DNA of 7,217 nucleotides from an uncultured Flavobacteriia bacterium (GTDB taxonomy: Bacteria; Bacteroidota; Bacteroidia; Flavobacteriales_D; Crocinitomicaceae). Position 1 is the stretch's first letter; every line of letters begins with the position of its first letter. The notes beneath the pieces are model-generated. The model was not told the DNA's origin and made no database searches. It saw nothing but the letters and a program-made list of their open reading frames with translations. Made by a program: the position numbers and the translations under genes. Location of the stretch: assembly GCA_903928365.1 (NCBI GenBank), contig CAIYQV010000144.1, positions 1 through 7,217 of the forward strand. Reading direction: 5' to 3'. Shown in pieces: positions 6,370-7,217 of this stretch.

Positions 6370-6492
6370 AAAATATTGTAAATCAGTTATTTGAACAATT
6401 CGTTTTGGTAAAATCTTACAGGAATGGCCCTTTTCTTTTTAAGTCAATATTAATTATAGATGTCCTTAAAGTTAAAAACTTGCGGTTAAGGT

Positions 6493-6521
6493 AAAAAAAA
6501 ACGCCCTCTTTGAGGACGCTT
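6493..6521 (-). terminator. Intrinsic terminator of gyrB
   Basis: On the minus strand, CGTCCTC (6518-6512), an AAA loop, and GAGGGCG (6508-6502) form a 7-bp stem with one G-U pair. It extends by a G-U and two A-T pairs into a run of nine T residues (6501-6493). It begins about 20 bases after the gyrB stop codon and is the clearest terminator in the window. It separates gyrB from the CotH-like gene on the same strand, leaving about 123 bp of A/T-rich leader for the latter. That leader holds only a one-mismatch -7 box (TAACTTTA, 6474-6467). Confidence 0.85.
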
Positions 6522-6541
6522 TCAATATCAACAGCGTTGGG

Positions 6542-7217
6542 TTACGCATCAATCTTCGCATATTTCGCGTTTCGTTCGATAAATTCTCTACGAGGCGGAA
6601 CATCATCTCCCATTAGCATAGAGAAGATCTGATCACATTCAGCAGCATTTTCGATCGTCACCTGACGTAGGGTGCGACTTTCAGGATTCATGGTTGTTTC
6701 CCAAAGTTGTTCTGCATTCATCTCACCCAAACCTTTATAGCGCTGCACGTTCACAGAAGATTCGCTTCCTCCTCCTTTCATATCCTGGATCAAACGATCA
6801 CGCTGATCTTCATTCCATGCATATTCTGATTTAGCTCCCTTCTTCACCTGATAAAGTGGCGGAGTAGCGATATACACATATCCGTTCTCTATCAACTCCT
6901 TCATATAGCGGAATAAGAAAGTCAGGATCAACGTTTCAATGTGAGAACCGTCGACGTCGGCATCACACATGATGATGATCTTATGGTAACGCAATTTTTC
7001 AAGGTTCAATGCTTTTGAATCTTCCTCGGTTCCAATGCGCACTCCCAGTGCAGTATAAATATTCTTGATCTCCTCGTTCTCAAAGATCTTATGTTGCATA
7101 GCCTTTTCAACGTTGAGAATCTTACCGCGCAATGGCATGATGGCCTGGAAGTGACGGTCGCGACCTTGTTTCGCTGTTCCACCCGCCGAATCTCCCTCGA
7201 CAAAGTAGATTTCACAT
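6542..7217 (-). CDS. gyrB: DNA gyrase subunit B, C-terminal part (5' end beyond right edge)
   Basis: The last 224 codons are visible; the frame is open to the edge and continues upstream of the internal Met at 7138. Gyrase introduces negative supercoils with ATP; this part holds the TOPRIM domain that binds Mg2+ for DNA cleavage, and the tail that contacts GyrA. Seen are the TOPRIM acidic motif FVEGDSAGG at visible residues 5-13, GRDRHFQAIMPLRGKILNVEKA directly after it (region of quinolone-resistance changes in other species), the metal-binding DADVDGSH at 85-92, then RYKGLGEMNAEQLW, TLRQVTIENA and the conserved ending MGDDVPPRREFIERNAKYAKIDA. No insert of about 170 residues follows the TOPRIM motifs, as is normal outside gammaproteobacteria. 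The sequence fits GyrB better than ParE, notably in the ending and the RYKGLGEMNAEQLWETTM block. A strong terminator follows the stop codon. Confidence 0.96.
   Translation of the reverse strand, partial: CEIYFVEGDSAGGTAKQGRDRHFQAIMPLRGKILNVEKAMQHKIFENEEIKNIYTALGVRIGTEEDSKALNLEKLRYHKIIIMCDADVDGSHIETLILTFLFRYMKELIENGYVYIATPPLYQVKKGAKSEYAWNEDQRDRLIQDMKGGGSESSVNVQRYKGLGEMNAEQLWETTMNPESRTLRQVTIENAAECDQIFSMLMGDDVPPRREFIERNAKYAKIDA

Overview
The window looks like a piece of a Bacteroidota chromosome, most likely Flavobacteriales or close kin (for example Crocinitomicaceae/Fluviicola-like, but I cannot fix the genus). The reasons are a C-terminal type IX secretion (T9SS) sorting domain, stand-alone MnmD, a GyrB without the gammaproteobacterial insert, a protein family known mainly from Bacteroidota, TAnnTTTG-type -7 promoter boxes, no Shine-Dalgarno sequences, and a 7-base periodic A/T-rich intergenic repeat. 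No mobile element, tRNA, rRNA or CRISPR array was seen.

Layout. At the left edge, the 5' part of mnmD (tRNA wobble-uridine methyltransferase) runs leftward out of the window. A 203-bp divergent control region follows, unusually rich in inverted repeats. dnaB (replicative helicase) then runs rightward, followed by a 420-aa exported protein of the Bacteroidota family often labelled 'asparagine synthetase B' in databases, and a 150-aa lipoprotein. The last two are 16 bp apart and probably co-transcribed, perhaps with dnaB as well. Running leftward toward them is a 754-aa secreted protein with a CotH kinase-like domain, a lamin-tail domain and a T9SS sorting domain; its stop codon lies 11 bp from the lipoprotein stop. 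Then come a clear intrinsic terminator and the C-terminal part of gyrB, also leftward and cut by the right edge.

How the parts fit. dnaB, gyrB and mnmD are housekeeping genes for replication, supercoiling and tRNA modification. The three genes between dnaB and gyrB all carry export signals and form a small cell-envelope/extracellular group with no established pathway. I do not see a convincing undescribed multi-gene system. The best leads are the likely misnamed 420-aa protein, which has a GATase/ThuA-like cysteine elbow and GHxPED motif; an SSB-like acidic '-PF' tip on DnaB; two promoter boxes that would give almost leaderless mRNAs; and the nested palindromes and heptad repeat between mnmD and dnaB.
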